This document shows positions 45,381-55,765 of a stretch of DNA of 64,000 nucleotides, piece after piece; the stretch's first letter is position 1; every line of letters begins with the position of its first letter. The notes beneath the pieces are model-generated. The model had not been told where the DNA came from, ran no database searches, and was given only the letters and a program-made list of their open reading frames with translations. Where the stretch lies: the NCBI GenBank assembly GCA_017591395.1, contig WEDG01003416.1:1-64000 (forward strand), read 5' to 3'. The stretch comes from Schistocephalus solidus (taxonomy: Eukaryota > Platyhelminthes > Cestoda > Diphyllobothriidea > Diphyllobothriidae). Position numbers and translations under genes: made by a program.

Positions 45381-45400
45381 CCTAAGCTTAAACACCGCCG

Positions 45401-46418
45401 ACTATATCACAAGGCTACATATTTTTTTAAGTAAACATGCATAAGATGAATTGTGAACTAGTCTCTTCAACGCTCAGTGCAAATCGGCGAATGAATTTAC
45501 ATAAAAATGCATAATCTGAACGTTACTTACTGTGAGATAAGAAGGTGGATCGCCCTTTTTGCGTTAATTTTTAAAACGTTGTCAGAACTGCTTTGATATT
45601 TGTATAGGTCACATTTACCGTATATGACGCCTACACGAGCACATAATAAATAACAAAAATAAAAGGTTTTTTTTAGTGTTGGTTAAAAGAAGGAAAATAC
45701 GTGGCCTAATATTTCAGGTCCACAGTGTAATCCAAACCTTATTTTAGTCATTAAATAGTCGTCGCAGAGCAAACACACAAGTAAAATTGATCAGCTTTCA
45801 ATACACGTCGATATTATGGTTGAGAGAATTATAACCAGTAAACAAAATATATAAATAAGCCACGAAGTTCCTTCTACTTTGTATGTGTTTTTTCCGGTTC
45901 AACATATTGGAATGCCATGTCATCTTACTCTTTTCTTTTTCCAACACAAAATGATTCAGATATATTTCTGATGCAATAAAAATACGTTTTGGTAAACAAA
46001 TTATTTAAAAGTTCCTTCAATGTACACATTTTGCCTTGCCTTTTCATGATTTTTTAGGAACACTGGCCAGATAGAACGTTTGATAATAGAAATAGTAGTA
46101 TTAGTAGTGGATTTTTATACTTCGGATATTAATTGGTCTGTTTGAGAAAGGAAATGAGTGCGAGTCACTACATCCACCGAATACTGCACAGGAAATTATA
46201 AGGGCAGTCTGGCACCTAAAAAATGCTGTTGATTTAAACCAAGCATTAGAAAACAGATAGAATCCAAATTCATTTTATGAAATTGCTTGTTCGTATTTTT
46301 GTCGCAAGGTCGGTGAATAAAGATGGGACTGATTCGGTATCCTGCATATTGGGGAGAGAATACAGCAATCTGCTGACTTCCACTTCAGTTTGATGTGCTA
46401 GGTAAAATTCCAATCACT
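45401..46418. other. AT-rich spacer, nothing recognised
   Basis: No open frame of interest, and no repeat that I know. Confidence 0.4.
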
Positions 46419-47640
46419 TCACGACGCGTAATGCCGGAAGAAGTGACCCCGCGTTTGCCTAAACCTCAAAGGAAACTGATTAATGTTGGTAACGGCGGTT
46501 GCGTATGGCAACAAGCTTTGATCATTTGGAATATTAATGGTTCTCCTTTGAACTAATTGCCAATTATTCTGATCTGCAACTGTGCATGCTCTCCAGAACA
46601 GTAGATGTTTTTCTAAAAGTGGCCTTAAGATTATTCCGGAAATGGACATTACGCTCTGCTCCATTCTGGAGCAATGAGACGATGGTTTAAGAGAGTTTAT
46701 TGTCAGCACGCGTCTGATAAGGCTGCACCGTTGGGAACTTATTATTCACTTCCGGACATTGAACTGCAGAAATTTAACGATTTCAGCATTCATCCAAACC
46801 AGTTATGTTACTCTGCAGACGATCGTCGTCGACATGGTTCCCAAGGAAACTCCATATTTTCACGAATTTAGCAGCAAATGCTGCTTCAGAGTCCAACGCC
46901 GTTGCACAATCATCAATGGGTAAAGGGAACCAAGCGGAGCCTAGAAGGACTGAAACCTGCGAAACACCAACCCCAAACGCAGCAGCGCGAACCTTCTCTT
47001 TGCCACTACGCATAAAATTGCACAGACATACCTAAGGCGATTGCCCCTGATGCATATTGTTTCCAACTCGTACGGTAGTGTCTAACGTGAGAGAGCGTTG
47101 ATGATGTTTTCAAAGTAAATATAAGTGACGTAAACCACGTCCCCGTTCTCAAGAGAGACTGCAGGCAATGCGTTCTGCAGGACCTTCCTTCTCGGACTAC
47201 ATGAAGAAAATTGTATAACAAGGTGAGAGCCGTAAGAAATTGCACAAGGTCGTTCTTAACGAACGTCCTCGTGGCCTTGGCGTTATGCATGCCAAGCGTA
47301 TGAGCCTCTACTTTGTCGCGGATGGCATAATACTGCTTTAATTGAGGGACGTTTTAAGTGAAAGCTTCTAGTAGAGGATTTCTAATCTACACGATTCTGT
47401 CCAGGGACAAATGCAATTTGAAATAATATTAACATATTAACATAATGTCCACTGATGAGTTCTGTGGGGAACTTGTATGGAATATCGTCTGGTCCAAGGG
47501 ACTTGGCCATTTCTTAAAATCGTTAATAACCTACGGTTAAGGACTTCTGATTGGACCATTTTTCGTTTGTTTGGTTTTGGCAGGTTTTCACTTTGAGAGA
47601 AAAAGAATCTGACGTCTTTCTTTAAAGTGGTTGACAAAAA
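46419..47640 (-). mobile_element. CR1-like LINE reverse transcriptase fragment, decayed
   Basis: On the minus strand, near 47530-47460 SLGPDDIPYKF matches the 'K-S-P-G-P-D-G-I-P' block. Near 47160-47060 NGDVVYVTYIYFENIINALS matches 'V-D-V-V-Y-x-D-F-x-K-A-F-D-S-V-x-H', with the catalytic Asp changed, followed by YELETICIRGN for 'L-x-x-L-G-I-x-G'. Near 46640-46430 SLLPYATAVTNINQFPLRFR then QTRG matches 'L-P-Y-x-x-R-L-x-x-L-x-L-x-P-L-x-x-R-R-x-R-G'. Frames change several times. It belongs to the CR1/Jockey side of LINEs, like 6250-6962, but to a different, older copy. Confidence 0.72.
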
Positions 47641-47749
47641 TGCGTAACGTATTCAGCATTACCATTTTTAAACAATAACGATGTTTTGAGAAGCCAATAA
47701 AATACTTTTAACTTACGGGAGGATGGCCCATGATGGGTGATTGAGGGCG
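47641..47749. other. Short spacer
   Basis: Nothing recognised between the CR1-like fragment and the LINE tail fragment. Confidence 0.4.
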
Positions 47750-47965
47750 GAGTTCATATAGGATGCAGACATTGGCACAGATTGACTTGGCTCCGTGCGA
47801 TGAATTCGCAAGTGACCGGCGAGGTCGATGGATGAAGTAACGGTGCAAAAGGAGATAGGAGAGTATAATTCACGACGTTTTGAGTTGGTTGGGGTTTTAC
47901 TGCTGTTAATAGTGAGCGTGATATGCGAAGGCGTGGGTTGAAAGTGTTGATGGGTGCACTAGGCA
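47750..47965 (-). mobile_element. LINE zinc-finger tail fragment
   Basis: Minus-strand reading gives an L-A-N-S-S-H / TCEFIAR frame pair around CGGTCACTTGCGAATTCATCGCACGGAGC. It corresponds to the 'G-H-L-R-I-H-R-T-E' end of the family's finger, followed by SQSVPMSASYMN-like residues where family copies have GEPVPGAPTY. It is short, diverged and opposite in strand to the adjoining RT fragment. Confidence 0.6.
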
Positions 47966-48080
47966 TGTCATGTGTGTCGCCACCTGACGCGTGTCACTGA
48001 CAACGCGATGGTATTCAAAGCATTCGCGGTTACCAGCAGCGTGAAAACAGGCTGCGTATTGGCTTTCACACCCCCTAAAA
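47966..48080 (+). mobile_element. LINE reverse transcriptase micro-fragment
   Basis: The plus frame reads LTRVTDNAMVFKAFAVTSSV then KTGCVLAF. This is the 'A-R-V-T-D-N-G...F-x-V-x-x-G-V-x-Q-G-C-V-L-A-P' RT motif of the same LINE family; compare ARVTDNG at 43445. The match starts and ends abruptly, about 110 bases, joined head-on to a tail fragment of the other strand. Confidence 0.7.
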
Positions 48081-50116
48081 TGCCTATTTTCTGTTATTTT
48101 GCTGGAAAGTTTTTGAAAAAAAGTACAACATTGATTTTTGCATTTTTTTACAAGCATTTTTTTCCCGAGGGAAATTGTTGTTGGTCCAATGTGGGAATAA
48201 GTATATCCGGTAGACTGTGCGGGAACTTCTTATGTAGTAATTGAGTGTCGTAACAAGGAGTCTATTGCTCACGTCATTTTGAGACTTCCTCATAAAACTT
48301 TTATTTTTCTTGCCTAAAAATGGCACAAGACGGGATATTTCAATGGTTCTATCACACAATTAAAATGATATGTGATAAAACCTCATCTGGCAAGTAATCT
48401 TCAGTCATTTAAGTAATGTTGGCTGTGGTGCTGGCAAAATAAATCTAGAATAACCAAGATCCGATACAGCGCACTGCATTTTGTCACTGATTTTAATATT
48501 CAACGCTATAAATAAGACTGAAGGAAATACGTCTGATGTTTCCTGCAGTCAAGGTGCCGATTTCATGGATCGAGCACGTGCAATTATTTCGATTCATTTG
48601 ATTTCGAGTAACAGAATTCAATCTAATCTACAAATTTGCACTGTTTAGTCTGGCATAGCAAACCACTGTCATATGAAGGACGTCTGCCTGAAATTGATCC
48701 TTGCTGCAAAATGAAAGAAATCTTCAATGACCTCCTTATTCCATTATCTTTGCTGTGCCTTGGCCTTGAAAAAAAATAATTAGCAATAAGGAGAGTGTGT
48801 GGATGAGCAGCTATGAGAGCGATCCTACTTATTGAGTAATAATCACGCCTTTACTCAAAAACAATGCTAAAGTAACGGTATTTAACGACTTGGGTGCAGT
48901 CGGAGAAGCAATAATCGCTCCTAGATTAATTTTCTGTTACCGACTCTGAGGATGAGCTTTGATGAGAATTCGAATGATTTCTATTCTAGTGATCACGAAC
49001 TGTTAAATTGCATTTCGTTATGCCGTACATTTTTTAAATTTACAATTTAATAAAATCCCAAATACACGTGATGTGTCTTGCATTATTTCATCGCGTTTTG
49101 CAGCTCCGGCCTAGGGTAGAATGCTGCATCACGTCCTTCAATAAAAAAATTACTCTTAAAATAAATTCTGAAAGCGCTTATTACAACAAGAGTATAACTC
49201 GCACTGCACAAAGTTGAATTAAATGTCGAAGAAGTCATTAATTTCTATGTACAAACGTCAAAATATAGCAACTGAACTGTAATATAAGTCTTGGAAATGT
49301 CATATTTAATTTCCTTTTTACTACATTTTAATAAAAGATGACCTTTCATGAGAAGAAACGCCTACATATCCAAACCATTAACAAGTGAGGGAGGAAGAAC
49401 ATCTTACAGATTTTTCCAGAAGCAAGCAATGAATAATTTATTTACCTTACGTCAAGGACGCGCATTCTGTTTCAGGCTTTTGGGTTAGACCAAATACAAC
49501 TGGAATGTAGTCATATGACGTGCAATTGACAATGAACTCAAATCGATTAATACGGTTTACAGATTTAATAATTAAATTGCAGTTTCGAGCAAATCATGCT
49601 CTGCTCGATATTCATACCCAAAAGTATGGATGACTTTACTTGTAAAATTGGGCAATGGATAAAGTCAAATACAGGGATAATCCAGGCATTATCATAGAAA
49701 GCAACCAACTATAAAAAAACTGGATAGACGGGTTAACTGGATGTGCCTAACAGGCATATGAAGCTTTGCAAATCCGGAAATCTTTGAGTTGTGTGGTCTT
49801 TTCCGGCATAACGAATAAGACAAATCCCCTTTCATACGGTTATTTCGTGTAGTTGTACTCAAAACTGAACATACGAGCTTAAGATCAGATCAAGTCCCCT
49901 CCGGCATCAGGTTAGCATTATTTCTTTTTCACTTCGTCAACTTAACGCAGGAATTTGAATAATAGAAATTAAATCAACGATATTGTGAGGACCATAAACC
50001 CGGTTAAGGTTCCGAAGACTAAGAGCTGCGTTACTGTTTATGAACAGCCGTGATATTTTAAATGAAGCCCCAGTATAACCTAGCTACCTCTATTCCCATT
50101 ATTATTTCACAGGTAT
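48081..50116. other. AT-rich spacer, nothing recognised
   Basis: No supported gene or repeat. Confidence 0.4.
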
Positions 50117-50347
50117 TTACATAATTCCTGTTAGCTGACACAATTTTGATAAGATTCTGGATTCCAAAGTTTTGGGTGAGAGATGGGATGTCAAAATATT
50201 TTTCTCAAAATTGTCCTCAAAATGGACATTTAAGTCAATAAAAACAGAACTAGGTTGCACGCTAACGCCTCCGCTGGATCGCGGGATAAGATCAAAACCT
50301 ACAGTTTTAGCCAATATGAATGCGGCTGCCTGCATTACGGACGACGC
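50117..50347 (-). CDS. Weak candidate terminal exon, unknown product
   Basis: Minus strand: acceptor TTTAAAATAGGATGCAG, then 76 codons (ASSVMQAAAFILAKTVGFDL...VFIDLNVHFEDNFEKNILTS...) to a TAA. The residue mix is protein-like. I recognise no family and no partner exon, and the polypyrimidine tract is poor. It may be chance. Confidence 0.2.
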   Translation of the reverse strand, partial: ASSVMQAAAFILAKTVGFDLIPRSSGGVSVQPSSVFIDLNVHFEDNFEKNILTSHLSPKTLESRILSKLCQLTGIM

Positions 50348-51225
50348 CTGCATCCTATTTTAAATAAATATTTTAGATGTTTAGATTGTCATGCATACAA
50401 TATCATGTCCTTCTAAATTACTCCCAGATTAGTCGGAATCGATAACTGAATGTCATGTTTCTTGTCATAATGTATTTTATTGAATTCGAGAAATTACTTG
50501 CGTCCAAGCTGTCAGATCGCCAGTGGGCTTCACATCGACTCAATAGACAGATAATGCCTTACGAATGGCCAAATGAACAAACTACAGCTTAAAGACTGCT
50601 TGGCCTTGTTTCTTCTTATTTGACAGTAGTGCGGTTTCGAATCCTTCTGAAATTCAATTATCTCAACTTCTGACAGCAGGTCTTGAGCGTTTCGACATTT
50701 GCTGGGCTCCAGGCACATGTGGTTGCGCATTATTACACGTGCCAGCATTCCACTGTCTTTCGTTAATCTTTACCACCCAGTTAATGTTGTTACACCAAGC
50801 ACCAGGAGGCTTTAAATTCAAATGTTATTACTTAAAAACTCTGTTAAATGTAGCTTTAAAGATTTCAGTAAAACTATAGCGGGCATTCTTTTGACTGGCA
50901 TTTGGTTGTGTGTCGAACGGCCCTCTTGTTGTTGCAGAATCACGTATACATTTTTTGTGTTATCAGACAAAGGACAAAAGTGGTTGTTAAAATGCCTTGC
51001 TCAAGCATGGATGACCTGCCTGATTGAAAGGTAGGAAACTGGATTACAGCGTGGCCAGGTTTGAATCCTTTATTCATAAATTTAATGAAACCCATTTGAG
51101 TATCAGTTTAGAATAGAGTCCAAGTAATCTGACTACACTGATTGTTAACGATTGCCATATACCAAAGACCGCAAATGTTACGCTGGTGGGCCCACTGAGT
51201 AGGCGAACAACTCGTTGCAGCTTCA
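50348..51225. other. Spacer, nothing recognised
   Basis: AT-rich. The frame 50822-51034 shows no motif. Confidence 0.35.
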
Positions 51226-51660
51226 TGCAGCAAAATAAACATAAATGAAAAACATGTCTGGGCTTTTAGCTACAACCTGTTTTAGTAGTATTGGACACCA
51301 TCTTTGCCATTTAAATAAAAAAAACTGCACGTGGTACAACTTCTTTAAAGGATGGGCAGATCGTGGTTTATCCACAGTGATTGATTGTCCTCTAACTTAA
51401 TAGTTATTAAAATTGTGGGTCTCACAATAAAAGGTTATGTCTTGATCCCCTGCGTGTATATCCTTCACGTAATAAGTTCCGAAATAATTTCCCTGATTAT
51501 CCTTTGGAATCGATAAAACATAAAACATTTACGAGTACACAGAGGAGCCGAGACTCTCGATTATGTGTCCAATAGGAGCAGAAAAATTTCTGAAAAACGG
51601 TTCTGGGTTTGTATCTTGTATCGATGTCGGTAGAACGGTTTACCTTGTTTTATGCTTACG
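51226..51660. repeat. Second copy of the foldback element (one arm)
   Basis: It shares with 28.9-29.5 kb, in order, GTCTGGGCTTTTAGCT (complement of the AGC..AAAAGCCC word), GGATGGGCAGATCGTGGTTTATCCACAGTG, TTGATTGTC, CTCACAATAAAAGGTTATGTCTTGATCCCC and ATAATTTCCCTGATTATCCTTTGGAATCGATA, the last matching ATTATTTCCCTGATTATTCTCTGGAGTTACTATA. It then has CACAGAGGAG and a repeat of the TTTATGC..GTATCTTGTATCGATG..GGTAGAACGG word. It ends immediately before the A/B/C repeat at about 51665. Confidence 0.7.
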
Positions 51661-52440
51661 ACAGTTTGACCGTGGATATCGACGACGTCCAACCTATGCT
51701 CCACGGAAGGGTGGTGCAGGGACGGTGACTTCCGCGTGATTTAAGAAAACGTGGAAGAAGCCTTGATCTTCAGCTACCGCACTCTCTCCTCTTCCCTCAC
51801 CTGAGCCCGGTGTCAAGACAGAGTTCAGAAGACTGGAGATGGGAGAGGGCACAGGTTGCTGGTGCGGCCGGAGCCGCCCCTGGGCAGACCAACATGAATG
51901 TCTCGGATCCCACCGAGTGGGAGTGCCATAAAGGCCACATTAAGAAGGAGCCATTGCAGCCTGACTCTCAGTTCGCCAGTCAGCCGCTCCACAGAAACAC
52001 ACATTGGGCTGACCAAGCCGTCTGAGTTATCCCGTCATTTGACAACCTTCCATGCCATGGCTTTTAGCGCACCGTGATAGTTTCAAGCGCGTCAGATTGT
52101 TTATAGTGAGAAAAATGCGCTGAGATCTCGACCTCACTTTTTTCCCCATCCCCAAAATTAGACCACCATCCGAGCCAGTTAGTTGTCTAAAGTGGGAGTG
52201 GGCACATTGACTGACGGGTCAGCGTACCCGTCTTCACGCGTCACAGTCCACCTTGCCCCATAACGCACACACCATGATTGACTTACACAGAGAATATGCA
52301 GGAGCCATCATGGTCTGACTCTCAGTCCACTGGTCCGCCACCCGAAACACACAATACATTCACTGGGCTGACGGCGGGGTTTAGTGCGAGCGTCAGATTG
52401 GCACCCCTCCAAGCCATGGTTTTTTAGAAAACCATTATTT
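51661..52440 (-). repeat. A/B/C dispersed repeat, longest minus-strand copy
   Basis: Read on plus: block C (CGTGGATATCGACGACGTCC..GCTCCACGG..GGTGCAGGGACGGTGACTTCCGCGTG, 51670-51745), block A (51780-52070, ending GACAACCTTCCATGCCATGGCTT), block B (52070-52270, with GCGCGTCAGATTGTTTATAG and TTGCCCCATAACGCACAC) and a partial second A (52300-52440). This confirms that C, A, B, A in minus sense is the native order, the mirror of 541-2000. Confidence 0.78.
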
Positions 52441-52479
52441 TATCAGGTACATTATGATGATTTTAAGAGTGTCTTTTAT

Positions 52480-53785
52480 GTTTTAGTGTATATGGTGTGC
52501 ATCGATGTGGCCAACCTCCGGTGGTTTATTACAGGTTGCTGCGGAGGTGCATGTGTCGTAATAGGTCCATGTGGTGTGTAAATGTGTGGGAGCAGTGGTG
52601 GCAGTGGAGGCGGGCGTGGCGACTCTATGTAGGAGCCCCAGGCACTGGTTCAGCAGCTACCGACCAGGCCGATGCTTGAGAAGAAGTTGCGGGCGCAGTG
52701 TGGGCAGGAGAAATTGGTTGGGGCTGTGGGCATGTCATTCATGGTAGTGTGGGTGGCAGTTGTGGTAAGAATGACAGAAGCGGAGGGTGTTAATGGGGTT
52801 CGGTGTTGTCGGCATTGCGATATATTTCGCTGTTATGGATGCGCATGTGATCAAATTGGCCCATTCGAAAAGTGAAATGCGCTAGGACAGTGAGGGAAGT
52901 GGATGCGGCGATCTATGCTGTTTGTTGGTGCTCCAGGCACTGGTTTACCAGTCTCTGTATGATGGCTTCTCAAGTAACCGACCCGGCCGATGCGTGAGGT
53001 GAATGTGCGGTCGCAGTTCGGACAGTTTAATTGGGAGAACATATTGCTGATGGTGGTGATGGTAGTGACGGCGAAGGCGGTGGTTGTTGCGGTGGTGGGG
53101 TTGACTAAAGATTAGTATTGGGATGTGGTCACTATTGTGGCGGGAGTAATGGAATTGATGCCAAGAGTGACGGTTGGGGAGTCTGAAGGAGGGTTGGCAG
53201 AATTTGACGTAGAAATTCGAAGTGTGGGGTTGTTGGTGCATTGCGTCCGCAGATGCCCGACCAGGCCGATTCACGCACGGAAGATGCGATGTCAGCGCGG
53301 TCATGTTGGAAGGGCCTGCGCATCGAAGGTGTTGGTATGGGGCGTTGTTGACTTTCGTGCCACTCTTTTGGCATTGGTGGTGGCGATCCGGTGGGCCTAA
53401 TATATTACCGAGCCAGTCTTCACGGACCTTCTCCATGCCGTTTTATCCCGGGCGAGGTCCTCCCAGGTCGCCTAGTTGATTTTCAGCATCTTCAGAGTTT
53501 CTTCCTTATCCTTGTAGCGTTTTTTGGCCTCTCTTTCAGCGAGCACCCGTAGCGACATCTCCGTAGAAAAGTCATTTATGTAGTCGCTCGTCGTCCATTC
53601 TTTCCAGTTGGCTGCTCCATCTTAGTTGTAGTTGCCTCAGCATGGCATGCATGTTGAGTATTCCGGTTCAATTTAGGACTTCCTTGTCCGGGATCCTGTC
53701 TTGCCATCTCAACTTTAGTATTATATGGAGGTAGCTTAGAAAATAAGCTCTTAAGTGACGCCCTAATATGGTTTTCTACCTGGGT
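52480..53785 (-). mobile_element. LINE 3' part: RT thumb and zinc-finger tail
   Basis: Minus strand: from about 53745 the RT end reads LKLRWQD(R)IPD then GILNMHAMLRQLQLRWSSQL (53710-53615). Broken KTLQG and LGDLGGP relics follow (53520-53430). Then come the His/Pro-rich tail with HYHHHHQQ runs and C2H2 fingers: FSQLNCPNCDRTFTSRIGRV then GYLRSHHTETGKPVPGAPT (53042-52920) and SCPHCARNFFSSIGLVG (about 52715-52665). It ends near 52480. It is truncated at about 53785, where the opposite-strand CR1-like element begins. Confidence 0.82.
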
Positions 53786-55765
53786 GATCATTCGAAGTGT
53801 GTCACTTAGCTTTTCTTAACCTCATCACGTCCCTTCGTAATGAGCAGCAGTCAGTGGTTGTGATCTACTTTGACCTGAGCAAAGCCTTTGACAAGGTATC
53901 GCACAGACGTCTTCTTGTGAAACTGGAAGTTCTCGGCATCCGGCCTCCTCTCCTTGACTTCAATGGTTCCTACATGTCTAACCGCAGCCCGAAGGTCTTA
54001 GTAGGTAATAGCTATTCGAGGCCTCAGCCGATCACGAGTGGCGTTTGTCAAGGCACGGTTCTAGGTCCCCTTCTCTTCATTCTGTACATAAACGAAATTT
54101 CAATTTTACTCACAAATTCATAAAATTTCGGTTACGCTGACGATCTCAAGTGCATTTATTCATTTTCTTAAGACACTGCCAATAGTTGCGTTGATAAATC
54201 CACACTGATCTACTTATGCTCTCACGTTGGAGCTGTACTTGGCAGATGGAATTTTCTCCATCCAAGAGCAGTTTTATGTGTTTTGGCCCGCTAAGCTTCC
54301 TGAACCCCTAGTATTTCAAAATAGTACACTTTTAGAACGACCAAACATAAAAGACTTAGGTCTACGTTACACAAATAAGCTAGCATTATCGCCTCATGCA
54401 GATCGAATTTCTGCAAAGGCTGCACATATATGTGGTTTTATATCACATAATTTCTTCCTTCCAGAAATAAAGTTAAACCTATACCGCATGTTTGTTCTTC
54501 CTATCCTAGAATACTGCTGTCCCCTCTTTGGGCTGATGAACGCCTCTGATAGCAGTAAGATTGAAAAAGCTCAGAGGGTTTTTACTCGAAGATTATTTTC
54601 TCTTCCTGAATCCAGTATCTCTTATACGGATAGATTTCAGTTAGCAAACATTAAATTTCTGCCGGTCTCTGCTTCCTGTTTCGCGTTAACTCTAGCCCAA
54701 ATCTCCCACGAATTAACGCTCTCACTCCGGTAAATCGACCATATGTCACTAGTAATTCCTCCATGATCATTTCACCACCCCTTAGCTCCACAACTAACCG
54801 GTCTCAGTTTTTTGCCTCCAAATATGCTTTTATATGGAATAATATTCAATGGCAAATTAGGTTGTCGTCTACATTAGCTAATTTCAAAAGCAAATTAAGA
54901 AAATATTTATCTTCGGAAGATATAAAAGTCCTTATTGTGTGTTTGCTTCCCAAACTCGCAACTTGTGGAATTTTGAAAAGTGTCCTCCTCGTATTTGAGG
55001 CAGCTCCCTTGATATTATATTGGTCTGTAATAATATTTCCATCATCCCTTGCAGTCAATCTTTCCATTCACGTTTTCTTTCCCTCCTTTTAAACTAGCAT
55101 TGCCAACTCTTGACAACCTTGACACTTTCCTCCGAATTTGCAACCCTGACGATAGTCTGCAGGTTCTGTTGATGCTCGAGGCGGGTTCTGATGGTTTCGC
55201 CTCTTTGGTGATGGACTATGCAGTCAGCAAGGTCGCATCTGGATGATGATCTCGTGACCTCTACTGTCCCCTCTTCGTTTCAACCATGTTGTCTAAGATG
55301 AGTTCGTCCTCTCTCACCTCCACTGGTGTTTATAAACAGTAGCTCTGACTGCTATATTATCTCTCACCCGACAAGGAGCGTTCCGAACCCTCATACGTTG
55401 TCAGCAACATCAAAATACTATCCCATTGCATTTAGCTATTAATTTTTTAGTGAAGCAGTTTTTTTCTCCTATTTATTTTTAAATTGGCGGCTCGCCAAAC
55501 TCCGCCTCCGATTTTAACCCATATGAGTTTTTTTTAACTGCTTCTTTTCCAGTTCACCGTAGATGTCAAAGATTTTTGACTTTTGATTTAAAAATGGCAA
55601 ATCGTTTTGAATCGGATATTTTTACCATACTACTCATTTCTACTGTTCATATGGATGCTCACATAGTGCAGCAATTATCCACTTTGTATTTATTTATACC
55701 ACGGTACTAAGTTTGTAATGATGGGACCCGCTGGGCCTTAAATATACAATTTATTTATTTATTTA
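53785..55765 (+). mobile_element. CR1-like non-LTR retrotransposon, 5'-truncated, with TTTA tail
   Basis: It starts inside the RT palm and runs through thumb and C-terminal region to a 3' UTR. It ends with GATGGGACCCGCTGGGCCTTAAATATACAATTTATTTATTTATTT (55720-55765). A short tetranucleotide tail of this type is characteristic of CR1-group LINEs. It abuts the minus-strand LINE 3' part at its 5' end, so it inserted into, or was joined to, that copy. Confidence 0.85.
53797..55092 (+). pseudogene. CR1-like reverse transcriptase, partial, with stops
   Basis: SVVVIYFDLSKAFDKVSHRR (palm motif A with catalytic Asp) and PITSGVCQGTVLGPLLFILY (motif B, usual PQG replaced by CQG) are followed by INEISILLTNS, TAA (54121-54123) and GYADDLKCIYSF (motif C with both Asp). 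After a damaged stretch come IKDLGLRYTNKLALSPHADR, FVLPILEYCCPLFGLMNASD, KIEKAQRVFTRRLFSLP and RFQLANIKFLPV (54227-54733), the thumb. A last frame (54763-55092) has FASKYAFIWNNI, the 'F-x-x-R-x-x-x-x-W-N-x-L' C-terminal block. Few lesions make this the youngest-looking RT in the window. Confidence 0.87.

Larger units (their letters stand above)
41740..45400 (+). mobile_element. APE-type LINE with zinc-finger tail, internally deleted
   Basis: On the plus strand one finds in order a 5' leader (about 41990-42540), an apurinic-type endonuclease (42541-43070), a reverse transcriptase (43075-44450) and a C-terminal C2H2 finger tail (44540-45380). The endonuclease and RT are joined with no linker, which indicates a deletion of roughly a kilobase. 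Stops and frameshifts are spread throughout. This is the best copy in the window of the family also seen at 1-460, 47.75-48.08 and 52.5-53.8 kb. The 5' edge is uncertain; a SINE ends close to 41735. Confidence 0.85.
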
